Positions 16,559 to 25,399 of a stretch of 64,000 bases of DNA are shown here, in pieces. The position numbers and the translations under genes were made by a program. The notes under the pieces were generated by a model, which was not told the origin of the DNA, ran no database searches, and was given only the letters and a program-made list of their open reading frames with translations. The stretch spans positions 2,982,265-3,046,264 of the forward strand of contig NZ_KB911581.1 of NCBI RefSeq assembly GCF_000383595.1, given 5' to 3'. The DNA is from Streptomyces bottropensis ATCC 25435 (GTDB lineage: Bacteria > Actinomycetota > Actinomycetes > Streptomycetales > Streptomycetaceae). The stretch's first letter is position 1, and every line of letters starts with the position of its first letter.

Positions 16559-16601
16559 GCTTTCGGGCCGACGGCGGCCGGCGGGGGCCGATGGGGCCGA
16601 C

Positions 16602-16633
16602 GGGGCGACGGGGCGACGGGGCGACGGGGCGAC
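16602..16633 (+). repeat. Four tandem copies of GGGGCGAC before the LacI ribosome site
   Basis: Exact 8-bp units at 16602, 16610, 16618 and 16626, preceded by a degenerate copy (GGGGCCGAC) and followed by GGGAAGGGG, the probable ribosome site for ATG 16652. Slippage here would change leader length. Confidence 0.9.
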
Positions 16634-16651
16634 GGGAAGGGGCTCGTGGTC

Positions 16652-17665
16652 ATGGTGGCGGATCCGGTGCGTCGGCGGCCCACGCTCGACGCCGTGGCCG
16701 AACTCGCCGGGGTCAGCCGGTCCGTGGCCTCCCGCGTCCTCAACAACGCACCGCACGTCAGCCGTCCGAAACGCGAGGCGGTCGAGCGGGCCGTCCGGCA
16801 GCTCGGTTACGTACCCGATCCGAGCGCCCGCGCCCTGGCCACCCGGCAGACGGGCGCGGCCGCCCTGGTCATCTCCGGAGAGGAACCGTCGATCTTCGCG
16901 GATCCGTTCTTCGCCCAGGTGATCGTGGGGGCGTCGGCCGCTCTGGAGGAGGCCGACCTGCATCTGATGCTGTGCCTGGCCGCCTCCGACCGGGGACGCG
17001 AACGGGTGGCGGAGCTGCTCCGCTGCAAGGGCGCCGACGGCGTGATGATGATGGCGCTGCGCGAGGGCGATCCGCTGGCCCGGGCGGCCGAGGAGTCGGA
17101 CCTGCCGGTGGTGTTCGGCGGACTCCCGGTCGGGACGGTCCCCCGCTGGTACGTGGACGTCGACAACACCGGCGGAGCCCGCGCGGCGACCGAGCACCTG
17201 CTCGCACGCGGCAGGACGCGGGTGGCGGCGATCTGCGGGCGCATGGACACCGAGGCGGGGCGTGCCCGGTACCGCGGCTACCGGGACGCCGTGCTGGCGG
17301 CCGGGCTCGATCCGTTCCCCCCGCGCGAGGGCGACTTCACCGAGGCCGGGGGAGCCGCCGTCATGGCCGCGCTGCTGGCCGAACACCCGGACGTGGACGG
17401 GGTGTTCGCGGCCAGCGACAACATGGGGGCGGGGGCGCTGCGCACCCTGCGTCAGGCGGGCCGGCCGGTCCCCGGGGCCGTGGCGGTGGTCGGTTTCGAC
17501 GACCTGGCGGTGGCCCGGATCGCCGATCCGCCGCTCACCACCGTCCACCAGCCCATCGCGGCCCTCGGGCGCGAGATGGCGCGCATGCTCGCCGCGATCG
17601 TCGACGGCCAGGACCCCACCCCGCTGATCCTGCCCACCCGGCTGGTCGTCCGTTCCAGTTCCTGA
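16652..17665 (+). CDS. LacI-family transcriptional regulator (CebR-like, cellulose/cello-oligosaccharide locus)
   Basis: 337 residues. The N-terminal LacI HTH (LDAVAELAGVSRSVASRVLNNAPHVS) and hinge (ALATRQTG) are followed by a periplasmic-binding-type sensor domain with the usual VVGFDDLAVARIADPPLTTVHQP motif near the end. By family it is a dimeric repressor released by a sugar. The adjacent GH6 cellulase and the palindromes between the genes suggest cello-oligosaccharide control, possibly shared with the genomic CebR. ATG 16652 has GGGAAGGGG at 16634-16642. It is the last gene before the mobile region. Confidence 0.88.
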   Translation: MVADPVRRRPTLDAVAELAGVSRSVASRVLNNAPHVSRPKREAVERAVRQLGYVPDPSARALATRQTGAAALVISGEEPSIFADPFFAQVIVGASAALEEADLHLMLCLAASDRGRERVAELLRCKGADGVMMMALREGDPLARAAEESDLPVVFGGLPVGTVPRWYVDVDNTGGARAATEHLLARGRTRVAAICGRMDTEAGRARYRGYRDAVLAAGLDPFPPREGDFTEAGGAAVMAALLAEHPDVDGVFAASDNMGAGALRTLRQAGRPVPGAVAVVGFDDLAVARIADPPLTTVHQPIAALGREMARMLAAIVDGQDPTPLILPTRLVVRSSS

Positions 17666-17762
17666 CTTGTCATTTAAGGTCCGGCGTCGAACGCGGCTCG
17701 AACTTGGTCGGCGTTTTCACAGTTCAGCGGACGTGAAGGCGGCCTTCGTCTGATCCTGCGCT

Positions 17763-18245
17763 CCGTCACAGAGGCACAGGAACCAGCTCGAAGGCCGTGG
17801 TCGTGAGAACGTCGCCCGGGTCCGGGCGACGCCGGACTGGATCGAGACCGCAGTCGACACCGGCAAGGTCGACGTCGACGGCGAGCTGGCCAAACTGCTG
17901 CAAGGCGAGTAGGCGATGCCTCGCGCTTCCGAGCGCAGATCACCCGCCGCCCAGCGACACCCCGACACCGTCCGGTTCCCTCTTCGAGGCCCGCCCGGCC
18001 TGACCTTCAACCAGCTGGTCAGATCCAGCGAACTCTCGCCCCACCAGACCCGCTCCGGCCTGGCCTGCCTGCGGGACACCATCACCGAACGCGGCTGGCC
18101 GCCCCTGATCTGGACCAGGAAGGAGGCTATAGGTTCTGCGCCGACCCCGCCGAGCTCCAGGCGTACGAGGTCGCGGTCATCCGCGGGAAGCTCACCGAGA
18201 TCCGCCGGTTCATCACCGGGACGGTCGCCCCGCACACCGCCCCGT
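17763..18245 (+). pseudogene. racP: AICE relic: racP-like gene with frameshift, plus tail of a preceding small gene
   Basis: 17763-17912 reads as the end of a small protein (VRATPDWIETAVDTGKVDVDGELAKLLQGE-stop). ATG 17916 then starts MPRASERRSPAAQRHP...GLTFNQLVRSSELSPHQTRSGLACLRDTITERGWPPLIWTRK, which matches RacP proteins of actinomycete integrative elements. A one-base shift near 18125 leads into GYRFCADPAELQAYEVAVIRGKLTEIRRFITGTVAPH in another frame, after which the sequence stops at the IS21 remnant. This is a broken remnant of an AICE-type integrative element, joined to the chromosome somewhere in 17666-17760; I see no att repeat. Confidence 0.6.
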
Positions 18246-18257
18246 CCTTGAGCACGT

Positions 18258-18672
18258 CGAGGCTGGTGAAGTAGATCGAGTAGCCGGCTCGGCAGGCCGC
18301 GACCGCGAGAGCGACAGCGATATGCGTCTTGCCCACCCCGGGCGGCCCCAGCAGCGCGGCGTTCGCCTTGCCGTCGACGAAGGAGAGGCTGGCGAGGTCT
18401 TTGACCTTGCGCGGGTCGAGCTCGGGCTGGAACGAGAAGTCGTACTCGTCCAGCGTCTTGTGGTGCGGCAGCTTCGACAGTCGCAGGCCCTGGCTGAAAC
18501 GGCGGTCGTCGCGGACGGCCAGTTCCTCGGACAGGACCAGGTCGAGGAAATCGAGGTAGCCCATCTTCGCCTCGTCGGCCCGGCGGGTGTACTCGTTGAT
18601 GGTCTCTGCCAGGTGCGGCAGGCCGAGCTTGCCGGCCGTGGTGCGGATGCGGTTGCCGGTCAGCTCGCTCAA
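18258..18672 (-). pseudogene. istB: istB, IS21 helper ATPase, 3' truncated
   Basis: A TTG start overlaps the istA stop. About 138 residues match IstB (GKLGLPHLAETINEYTRRADEAKMGYLDFLDLVLSEELAVRDDRRF...), including Walker A LLGPPGVGKTHIA. The match ends at SIYFTSLD. Beyond that, the sequence belongs to the racP relic read backwards, so Walker B and the arginine finger are missing. It cannot support IS21 transposition. Confidence 0.85.
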
Positions 18673-19493
18673 GACGACTCATTCGTCGGGTAGTTGGTGG
18701 TGAAGGGCCGGGTGCCGGTCAGTTCGTCATAGACCGACAGCGGCCGCCTCCCGACCTCGATCTGGGTTGCAGCGGCCCGGTTCAACAGGGCTTGCAAGGA
18801 TCCGATTCGACCGGACGCGGGGGACTCGCTCCGCGGTGGTGGCGGCTCGTCGCCCGTCGTGGTGCGGCGGTTCTTGCCGGTTGGCAGGCCGTCCCAGTGC
18901 TCATCCTGCTTGACAACCACGCCGCGGCCGACCGCCCGCGGATGGCTGGACAGCAGTGTCTCGCCGCTGGCATCGGGGACGGTCGTGTGCAGCATGACCT
19001 GGGATTTCGTCGCTCTGATCTCAACCAGCTGACGCGGGCGGACCTTGCGGGCGGGCACCGAGTATAGGTTTCCGCCGAACGCGACCAGACAGTCCTTGCC
19101 CACCGGCCGCAGACGCCGCTCGGCCACCAGATAAGGCGAGGATGGCAACGGCTTGAGGGCGGCGTGATCCCGGGCGGCTCGGTGTCCGATGACCTCGTGG
19201 TGGGTGGCGTGGGTGCGGGCGCGTCGCTGCGGCAACCACGCCATGAACGCGGCATCCAGCTCCTCGAGCGAGGAGAACGCCCGCCCGGCCATCACGTGAT
19301 CACGCACGATCAACACCTGGCGTTCGACCCGGCCCTTCCCGGTGGGCCGGTAGGCGGCCAGCACGTCGATGTCGAAGTCGTAGTGGCCGGCGAAGTCGAC
19401 CGCTTCCGGATGCAGCGGAACCGCCTCACCGGGAGCGACGTGTCGGCGCACGACGGTCTTGGTCCGGTCGTAGACGATCGACATCGGCACCCC
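18669..19493 (-). pseudogene. istA: istA C-terminal half (IS21 transposase)
   Basis: Begins at the insertion junction with GVPMSIVYDRTKTVVRRHV and runs to the istA stop. It holds the second catalytic Asp (VYDR) and the Glu region (GKGRVERQVLIVRDHV), and the C-terminal DNA-binding region (AFGGNLYSVPARKVRPRQLVEIRA). The N-terminal half with the first Asp is at 22916-23532. The reading frames would join as FAHFGG-VPMSIV if the insert were removed. Confidence 0.85.
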
Positions 19494-19549
19494 TCTAATA
19501 TGCGGGTCTCGTTGTCAAGTCATCGTCGAATCGAGGGAGAGTCCGCCCA

Positions 19550-19951
19550 GTGAGCACTGAGCCGCTCCGCAGCCTGCGCTATGTGGACGACATCATCCGC
19601 GATGACGTCCTCGCGCTGGAGGCGTTCATCTACTCCCAGATTCGGCCAGTCCAGGATGCGGCTGGCGAGACCGGGGACACGTTCTGCGCGTTGCGTTCCC
19701 TGGAAATCTTGGTCTGCGACTCGGCAGGACTGATGCTCGCACTCCTCGACCGGGGCGGGCTTGGCCAGGAGGAGCGGTCCACCATGCTCCGTGAATGGAA
19801 CCGGCTGTGGACCACCGCAAGCTGGTGGAACTATCGCGACGGATACGACAGCGACCGCTGGAATCGACTGGAGCATGTGGACGCCCCTGCCGAAGCCTCA
19901 CACCATGCCGAGATTGCACGAGCTCAGGCAGCCGCTGGGGAGGTCCCGTGA
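19550..19951 (+). CDS. Passenger gene of element 1, unknown function (133 aa)
   Basis: GTG 19550 follows GAGGGAGA at good spacing, 56 bases inside the left end of the element. The protein starts MSTEPLRSLRYVDDIIRDDVLALEAFIYSQIRPVQDAAGE. It is acidic and helical with several Trp (WNRLWTTASWWNYRDGY), with no signal peptide or membrane helix. I do not recognise a family. It is the only gene in the element not devoted to recombination and converges on the second recombinase, with about 40 bases between the stops. It may be cargo, an accessory transposition factor (TnpC-like in position only) or a defence or addiction gene. Confidence 0.6.
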   Translation: MSTEPLRSLRYVDDIIRDDVLALEAFIYSQIRPVQDAAGETGDTFCALRSLEILVCDSAGLMLALLDRGGLGQEERSTMLREWNRLWTTASWWNYRDGYDSDRWNRLEHVDAPAEASHHAEIARAQAAAGEVP

Positions 19952-19990
19952 GATGGGCAACTGTCGTACGAACTTGGCGAGTCGACACAG

Positions 19991-21822
19991 TCAGGAGGCT
20001 TCTCCGTCGAGTCGGCTGAGGAGTCCGTCGAAGATCTGCTCGCGTGCGACCTGTCCCTTGGCCGCCGCGTCGTCTCGCTGGCGTTCGAGGGTGGGCCGGA
20101 ACTCGATCGTGGTGACGAAGAAGGTGCAGGACTCGCAGATCGACTCGAAGTGGCAGTCCATCTCGACGGGGCGAGCGCAGTAGCCGTTGCCGAGCATCCG
20201 GCGGTGCATCTCCCGCCTGAGCTTGGTCATCTCCGTTCCCTCGGCGTCGGCCGGCAGCTGGCGCGGGGCGTCGTAGAGTGCCTCGACCTTCTCCGAGACG
20301 GCGAAGTACTCGTCGGCAACGGTCCGGTCAGCGATCCGCGCGTAAACGCGTGTCATGGACAGTGACTTGTGTCCCAGGAGTGCGGCGATGGCCTCCAGGG
20401 ACATGCCTCGGTTGATCGCCTGGGTGGCCAGAGTATGGCGCAGTTGGTGCGGGGTGACCCTGCCCAGTCCGGCCCGCTCGGCGGCCTTGCGGACGGCGGC
20501 CTCAATGCGGGAGGCATTGACCGGGCGGCCGTGGTCGGTGAACAGCAGGTTCGAGCGCAGGCCCTCGGGGCGGTGCAGCAACCAGTCGTCCAGCAGCGCC
20601 TTCAGCTGCGGATGCAGGGGAACATAGCGGTCGGTGTGCATCTTGCCGACCGGGACACGGAGCCAGTAGGCGGAGCCGATCTGCACGACCGCATCGATGG
20701 TGAGGCCGAGCATCTCGCTGCGTCGCATCCCAGTGCGGGCGAGAATTTCGATGGCCAGGCGGGCGAATACGGATCAGGATCCTTGCGAGCGGCGGACAGA
20801 AGTTTGGCGGCCGCGGCGTCGTCGAGGAAGCGCGGCAGTGGCTCGTCCGCGATCGGGAAGTCGCTGTCGAACACCAGCTGGCGAGGTGGCCGGTCGGCGG
20901 TGTCCCATTCGTCGAGGCGGCGGAGAAAGCCGCGGACTTTGCTCAGGCGGTCGCGGACGGTGTGCCGGTGCAGCGGGCCTCCGCGGGCGGCCGGCCGCTC
21001 CAGCAGCCACTGTCGGTAGCGTTCGACGTGTCGCCGCTTGAGCTCGGCGACGCAGCTGACGGCCGCGTCTTCGGCGGCGACCAGCAAGGCGAACTCTCGC
21101 AGCGTCAGCTCGGCGTTCTTCACCGTGCCCGGCCGCAGCGTCCCGGCGATCTGCTGCAGATAGTGCTGCATCGTCTCCGCCATCCTGGCCGGGACGCGGG
21201 CCCATTCGCGGGCTCGCATGTCGGCCCGGTCCGGGGTGCGTCGGCGCGGGAGCTGGTCGGTCAACTCGCAGTGGAACAGAGTGGCTTCGAGGTTGAACAG
21301 GGCGGTCGACAGGGCCTTGACGCCGCGGTTGGGGATGCGGCGTGCGGCGTCCAGCAGAAGGCGGCGTCCCTCGTCCCAGTCGCGTTGCTGCAGTTCGTGG
21401 GGCTGGTTGCCGAACAGTGCCACGAAGTGACCCAGCAGGTTGAACTGGGTCATGGCCACTGTGTCGCGAAAGCCGAGTGTGCGGGCGGTCTCCATGAACC
21501 GCAGGTGCAGTTCCGGCTCCGTGCGGGCGAGTACGATCCCCAGTCGCGGGCGCCGGGCGACCAGGTAGTCCGCGCCCGGCTGCATCCGTCCCGTGACCGC
21601 AAGCCAGCTGATGAACCGGTGGGTCTCGTGGTTGAAGGCGAGCTGACGTTCCAGTGGCAGGCGACAGAAGTCGGTCAGGTCAGGCACTGCGGCAAGCAGT
21701 GCCCGGGCACCCCAGCGGACCTTGTGGTCGGTGTTCATGCCCTGCGCGGCCCGGTGGGCGAGGTAGAACTCGACCAGGTCCGGGCGCACTATCGGCAGGG
21801 CCGCGGCGCGGGCCCGGCGCAT
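19991..21822 (-). pseudogene. Second tyrosine recombinase of element 1 (TnpB-like), frameshifted
   Basis: ATG 21822 overlaps the stop of the first recombinase (TGATG). The N-terminal 350 residues (MRRARAAALPIVRPDLVEFYLAHRAAQGMNTDHKVRWG...) lead to AKLLSAARKDPDP. Here one base appears missing (about 20775), and the frame continues in another phase as FARLAIEILARTGMRRSEMLGLTIDAV. The catalytic parts there are complete: TGMRRSE (Arg I), TPHQLRHTLATQAI (His-x-x-Arg), LLGHKSLSMTRVYARI (Tyr). A cysteine cluster follows (CHFESICESC), as in Tn554 TnpB-like proteins. Total about 610 residues. Either a pseudogene or a sequencing error. Confidence 0.8.
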
Positions 21823-22844
21823 CAGGACTCCGCTCGGTCGGCGTCGATCGCGGCACTGGCCTCCAGGTACTGCTCGACGAGCCAGCTGTTCGCGAGGTGG
21901 ATGTAGACGCGGGTCGACTCGATGGAGCGGTGTCCGGCCTGGGCCTGTACCGCTTCCAGAGCCATGCCTGCCTCCCGCAGCCGCGTCAGGCAGGTGTGCC
22001 GGAGCTGATGGCATGTCAACTTCGGTAGTCCGGTTCGTCTTCGGACTCCGTCGAGGATCTCGTCGAGACCGTCGGCGGAGAGCGGCCGGCCGCGGGTCGG
22101 CCCGCGCAACACCACGAACAGCTGGTCGTGGTCCACGGGTGGACGCTCACGGTCCAGGTAGTCGCCGACCGCGCTGAAGAACTGCGCGGAGACGGGTATC
22201 AGGCGCTGGTGCCCGCCCTTGCCCTCGCTGATGAAGACCCGACGCTCGCCCGGTGAGAGGTCACCCAGGCGCAGGCCGAGGACCTCGCAGCGGCGCAGCC
22301 CGCCCAGCAGCATCGCCAGGATCATCGCCCGGTCCCGTGCGGTGTTCAGGGCGCCGAGGACCGCCTCGACCTCGGTCGGCCCGAGGACGCGTGGGAGGGT
22401 GCGAGGCGTGCGCAGCAGAGGTGCCCCGCGGGTGCCACTGCGGCGGCGGTTGGCCAGTCCCGTCGGCACCGGGTTGCGGTCGACAGCGAGGTCGTCGCGG
22501 GTCATCAGGTAGCCGAACAGCCCAGAGACGCTGGCGAGCCGGCGCTTGATGGTCCGGGCTGAGAGTCCGGCTTCACCGTCTTCGAGCCGGACGACCTTCG
22601 GGCCTTGACGCGGCTTCTTCTGCGCGGTGATGAACGCGAAGATGTCTGCGGTGACGACGTCGGCCGGCTCCTTGGGCACCACCGAGAAGAAGACCTTCAA
22701 GTCGTAGGCGGTGGCCAGCAGGGTGTTCGGCCTGCAGCGGGCCGCCACGAACTCCAGGTAGTCGTCGACCAGGACGTGGCCGAGCGATGCAGCAGGGTTG
22801 CCCGCGGCATCAACACGTCGTACCAACTCCGGCTGCCAGGCCAT
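21822..22844 (-). CDS. First tyrosine recombinase of element 1 (TnpA-like)
   Basis: 340 residues from ATG 22844, with GAGGAG nine bases upstream. An N-terminal SAM-like core-binding domain (LVDDYLEFVAARCRPNTLLATAYDLKVFFSVV) precedes a catalytic domain with LGGLRRCEVLGL (Arg I), KGGHQRLIPV (Lys), CHQLRHTCLTRL (HxxR), AGHRSIESTRVYIHL (His, Tyr). All catalytic residues are present, so the protein should be an active recombinase. The stop overlaps the start of the second recombinase, which implies coupled translation and probably joint action at the element ends. Confidence 0.9.
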   Translation of the reverse strand: MAWQPELVRRVDAAGNPAASLGHVLVDDYLEFVAARCRPNTLLATAYDLKVFFSVVPKEPADVVTADIFAFITAQKKPRQGPKVVRLEDGEAGLSARTIKRRLASVSGLFGYLMTRDDLAVDRNPVPTGLANRRRSGTRGAPLLRTPRTLPRVLGPTEVEAVLGALNTARDRAMILAMLLGGLRRCEVLGLRLGDLSPGERRVFISEGKGGHQRLIPVSAQFFSAVGDYLDRERPPVDHDQLFVVLRGPTRGRPLSADGLDEILDGVRRRTGLPKLTCHQLRHTCLTRLREAGMALEAVQAQAGHRSIESTRVYIHLANSWLVEQYLEASAAIDADRAES

Positions 22845-22915
22845 CCGAGCTCCTCGACGGGAGCGACCATCCTGACGGGCAACACGAGATCGAGGAAGAG
22901 TTGTCACCCACATAA

Positions 22916-23532
22916 CCGCCGAAGTGCGCAAATGCCCGCCGGTGGCAGTCGAAGAAGGTCTGCAGGTCCTGGCTCGTGGTGAAGCAGCAGAACGGATCGC
23001 GCGAGTACGGCAGCACCATATGGAACGAGTAGACCTTCGGGATTCCCAGGTGGGCGAGGATCTTGCCTTCATCGCCCCAGTCGACCTGAGCCTGGGCCCC
23101 GGGAACCACCTCGAAGCGGCGGTGCATACCCGCCAACTCCCGTGGCTCGATCCCCAGTTCACCCGCGATCCGCGGCCGGGCCTCCTGTAGATAAAGCTTG
23201 ACCCGCTGATAGTTGATCGTCGAGCCGTACTCCTTCACCAGGCGTTCGTGCACCACAGCGCCCTTGATGAGGATCTCTGCCCGCAGCATCGCGTCGATCA
23301 ACGGGGCGACCTCGTCGACCGCTTTCTTCCGGGGCCGGCCGTTCAACGTCCGCCTCGGCGGCACCGACACCGCCGAGCTCGACAGATACTTGCGGACCGT
23401 CTTGCGGTCCAGCCCAGTCTCCTTGGCCACCTCGGTCAGACTGACCGCCCCTGACTCGACCAGAGCACGGAACCGCCGCAGTTCCAGCCAGCGCTGCGGG
23501 TCCAAAACCACCGCGTCACCACCCTCCGTCAC
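22916..23532 (-). pseudogene. istA: istA N-terminal half (IS21 transposase)
   Basis: From GTG/ATG at 23532: MTEGGDAVVLDPQRWLELRRFRALVESGAVSLTEVAKETGLDRKTVRKYL (HTH), then VVPGAQAQVDWGDEGKI with the first catalytic Asp. It ends at AFAHFGG, where element 1 begins. The insertion separates the first catalytic Asp from the second. Confidence 0.88.
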
Positions 23533-23618
23533 CCTTCACCGAACGAGTAGAAGAGTGCCGGGCACCACGATTCACCGCACCATCAAGCGTCCCTTTTCAC
23601 TCGTACGCGACCGGGGAC

Positions 23619-25367
23619 GATCGTGGCTCTGGCGAGATTTTCGTAGTCGGAGATCATCTCGGTGACACGGTGGGCCGGTCTGCGTAGTGTCGGCGGAGGT
23701 GGGCGATTAGGACGACGCGGTGGCGGAGGAGCGGAACGCCGGCGCGGCCGGCCATGAGGCGTTTCTGCAGCTTGACATCGGTGATGCGGCCTTCGTTCAC
23801 CCCGGAGTTGTAGAGGGTGGCGATGCCCTGGGCGACGGCATGCCGGTCTTCGCGCAGGGCTCCAGCGAGGCCGGCGAGAGGGGTCAGTCCGCTGTTCGTG
23901 AGGTCGTCGAGCCAGCCGGGGAGGAGTACGGCGTCGCGGTTTTCGAGCATGCCGGCGAACCGGCGGACCAAGTCGTGGGCGGTTCGGAGTTCAGGGCAGT
24001 GAGCGAGGAGCCGGGGCAGGCGGTCGTTGATGTGCAGGCTGCGGCGGGCCGGATGGGTGGTGATCCAGCGGGCGGTTTCACGCGGGGAAGGCGGTCGCTC
24101 GCGAGGCGCGTCCAAGGGCAGGCCCCGTCGTAGGGGTGCGACGGCCATTTTCACCCGCTGATAGTGGCCGAGATAGCCTTTGGCCTGCAGTTCCTCGTGC
24201 AGGATCTTGGCGCTGTGCTGTCCCTCGTCCCAGCGTTGTTGCAGGTAGTCGAGGTAGGGATCCAGGGTGGAGGGCTTGCGGGGCGGGCGGCGCATCACTT
24301 CCTGCCAGCTGCGGGCTCGCGCGTACTTGTGCACGGTGCGGCGGTCCAGGCCGAGCTCCCGGGCCACGGAGCTGTGGCTCCGGCCGGTGCGCGTCAGAGC
24401 GTGCACGGCCTCGAACAACCTTCGGGCATGGCGCCCGGCTCGGGTGGCTTCCGCGGCGTCCTCGGTAGTCTCCTCCACCGGTCCTGAATTGATCTCGCTG
24501 ACGGGGGGCAGCGCTGCGGGCAGGCAGCCGCGGTGCGTGGAGGCGATGTCCTGGACGCGGCGGGAGAGCCCCTGCCAGAGATGGAAACGGTCGCTGACCT
24601 GCACTGCGTCAGGGGCACCAGCGGTGATGCCCTGCCGGTAGGTGAGCGAGCCGTCGAGGCAAGCCACCTCGACACCGGGGTGATCGCGGAGCCACTGGCT
24701 GAGCTGTGCGCGTCGCGACCTTCCCAGAGGGTGAGCGGGAGCCGGGTGGTGGCGTCGACCAGGAGGGTGCCGTAGGTGTCGCCGTAGAGCGCGAAGTCGT
24801 CCACCCCCAGCAACTGGGTGTCTCCAGTGGCGGAAGCGGCATCCGCATCAGCTGAGACAGAACCGTGCACCGCGAGAGCGTGACGTTCAGGATGCGCAGC
24901 ATCCGGGAACCGCCCCGCCCGGCCAGCACCACACCAACGGCCTCAACCAGGCGCTGCAGCTCTGGTGTGCGCCGCTGGTAACGCACGGTCAGTCCCGCCA
25001 CTTGCTCGGTGAAGGTCACTTTCGGGCAAGCGGGGTTTTCGCAGTACAGGCGGCGTACGGACAAGTGGATGTGCAGAGGCCGGCCTCCGAGAGTGATGTC
25101 GGCGAGGCGCCGTATGTAGCGGCTGTGGATCCACGCGCTTGGCTCGCCGCATCCCGGACATTCCGCTGGAACACCGGACCTCGTGCGGGCGCGGACCGTC
25201 ACGGCAGCATCGGAGACATCAATCGAAACCACCAGTACATTTGCCAACTGGGTTAACAGGCTTGCTAGTTCAACAGAGCACAGCCACAGACTTCCCCTTA
25301 CGGGGGACCGGCCCACTGTGTTCCCGAGATGATCTCCGGCTACGAAAATCTTGCCAGAGCCACGATC
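23619..25367 (-). mobile_element. Decayed ISL3-family element with 42-bp terminal inverted repeats
   Basis: Left repeat 23619-23660 and right repeat 25326-25367 are complementary over 42 bases with two mismatches; both begin GATCGTGGCTCTGGC reading inward. The total is 1749 bp and encloses one transposase gene broken by frameshifts. No convincing 8-bp target duplication is visible at the ends. Confidence 0.75.
23654..25316 (-). pseudogene. ISL3-family transposase with two frameshifts
   Basis: The N-terminal part (to about 24840) has the zinc-binding region VPAECPGCGEPSAWIHSRYIRRL and RRLYCENPACPKVTFTEQV. A first shift near 24835 leads to LLGVDDFALYGDTYGTLLVD (first Asp). A second near 24675 leads to ACLDGSLTYRQGI (second Asp) and, later, LYNSGVNEGRITDVKLQKRLM (Glu). 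All DDE parts survive in different frames, so the gene is recently inactivated or the reads contain indels. The probable start is GTG 25316, just inside the right repeat. Confidence 0.82.
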
Positions 25368-25399
25368 GTGTGTACGCCGACAGGCGGCATAGGGCACGA

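Larger units (their letters stand above)
19494..22915 (-). mobile_element. 3.4-kb two-recombinase element inserted in istA (element 1)
   Basis: The boundaries are fixed by the interrupted istA frame: IS21 sequence ends with CGGCACCCC at 19493 and resumes with CCGCCGAAG at 22916. Content: a short plus-strand passenger gene at the left end, then two translationally coupled tyrosine recombinases reading leftward from the right end. Subterminal inverted repeats TATGCGGGT (19499-19507) and ACCCACATA (22906-22914) differ by one base. The layout is that of bipartite recombinase modules related to Tn554/RIT elements, and matches element 2 at 37817-41888. Confidence 0.75.
18247..23570 (-). mobile_element. 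IS21-family element, truncated in istB and interrupted by a recombinase-pair element
   Basis: On the minus strand istA (from 23532) and istB (from 18672) keep the IS21 order with a TTGA-type overlap. istA is interrupted from 19494 to 22915 and istB is cut near 18258. The 3' terminal repeat is lost, and I could not define the 5' repeat securely between 23533 and 23618. Confidence 0.8.

Noticed and set aside
16602..16633. Tandem GGGGCGAC units as CRISPR or DNA-binding array
   Set aside because: There are no spacers; units are directly abutted, so it is a simple tandem repeat.
25368..25399. Clear terminal inverted repeat for the ISAzo13 element
   Set aside because: Comparing the two ends by eye gave no convincing match; the left end may be deleted, so no repeat is annotated.
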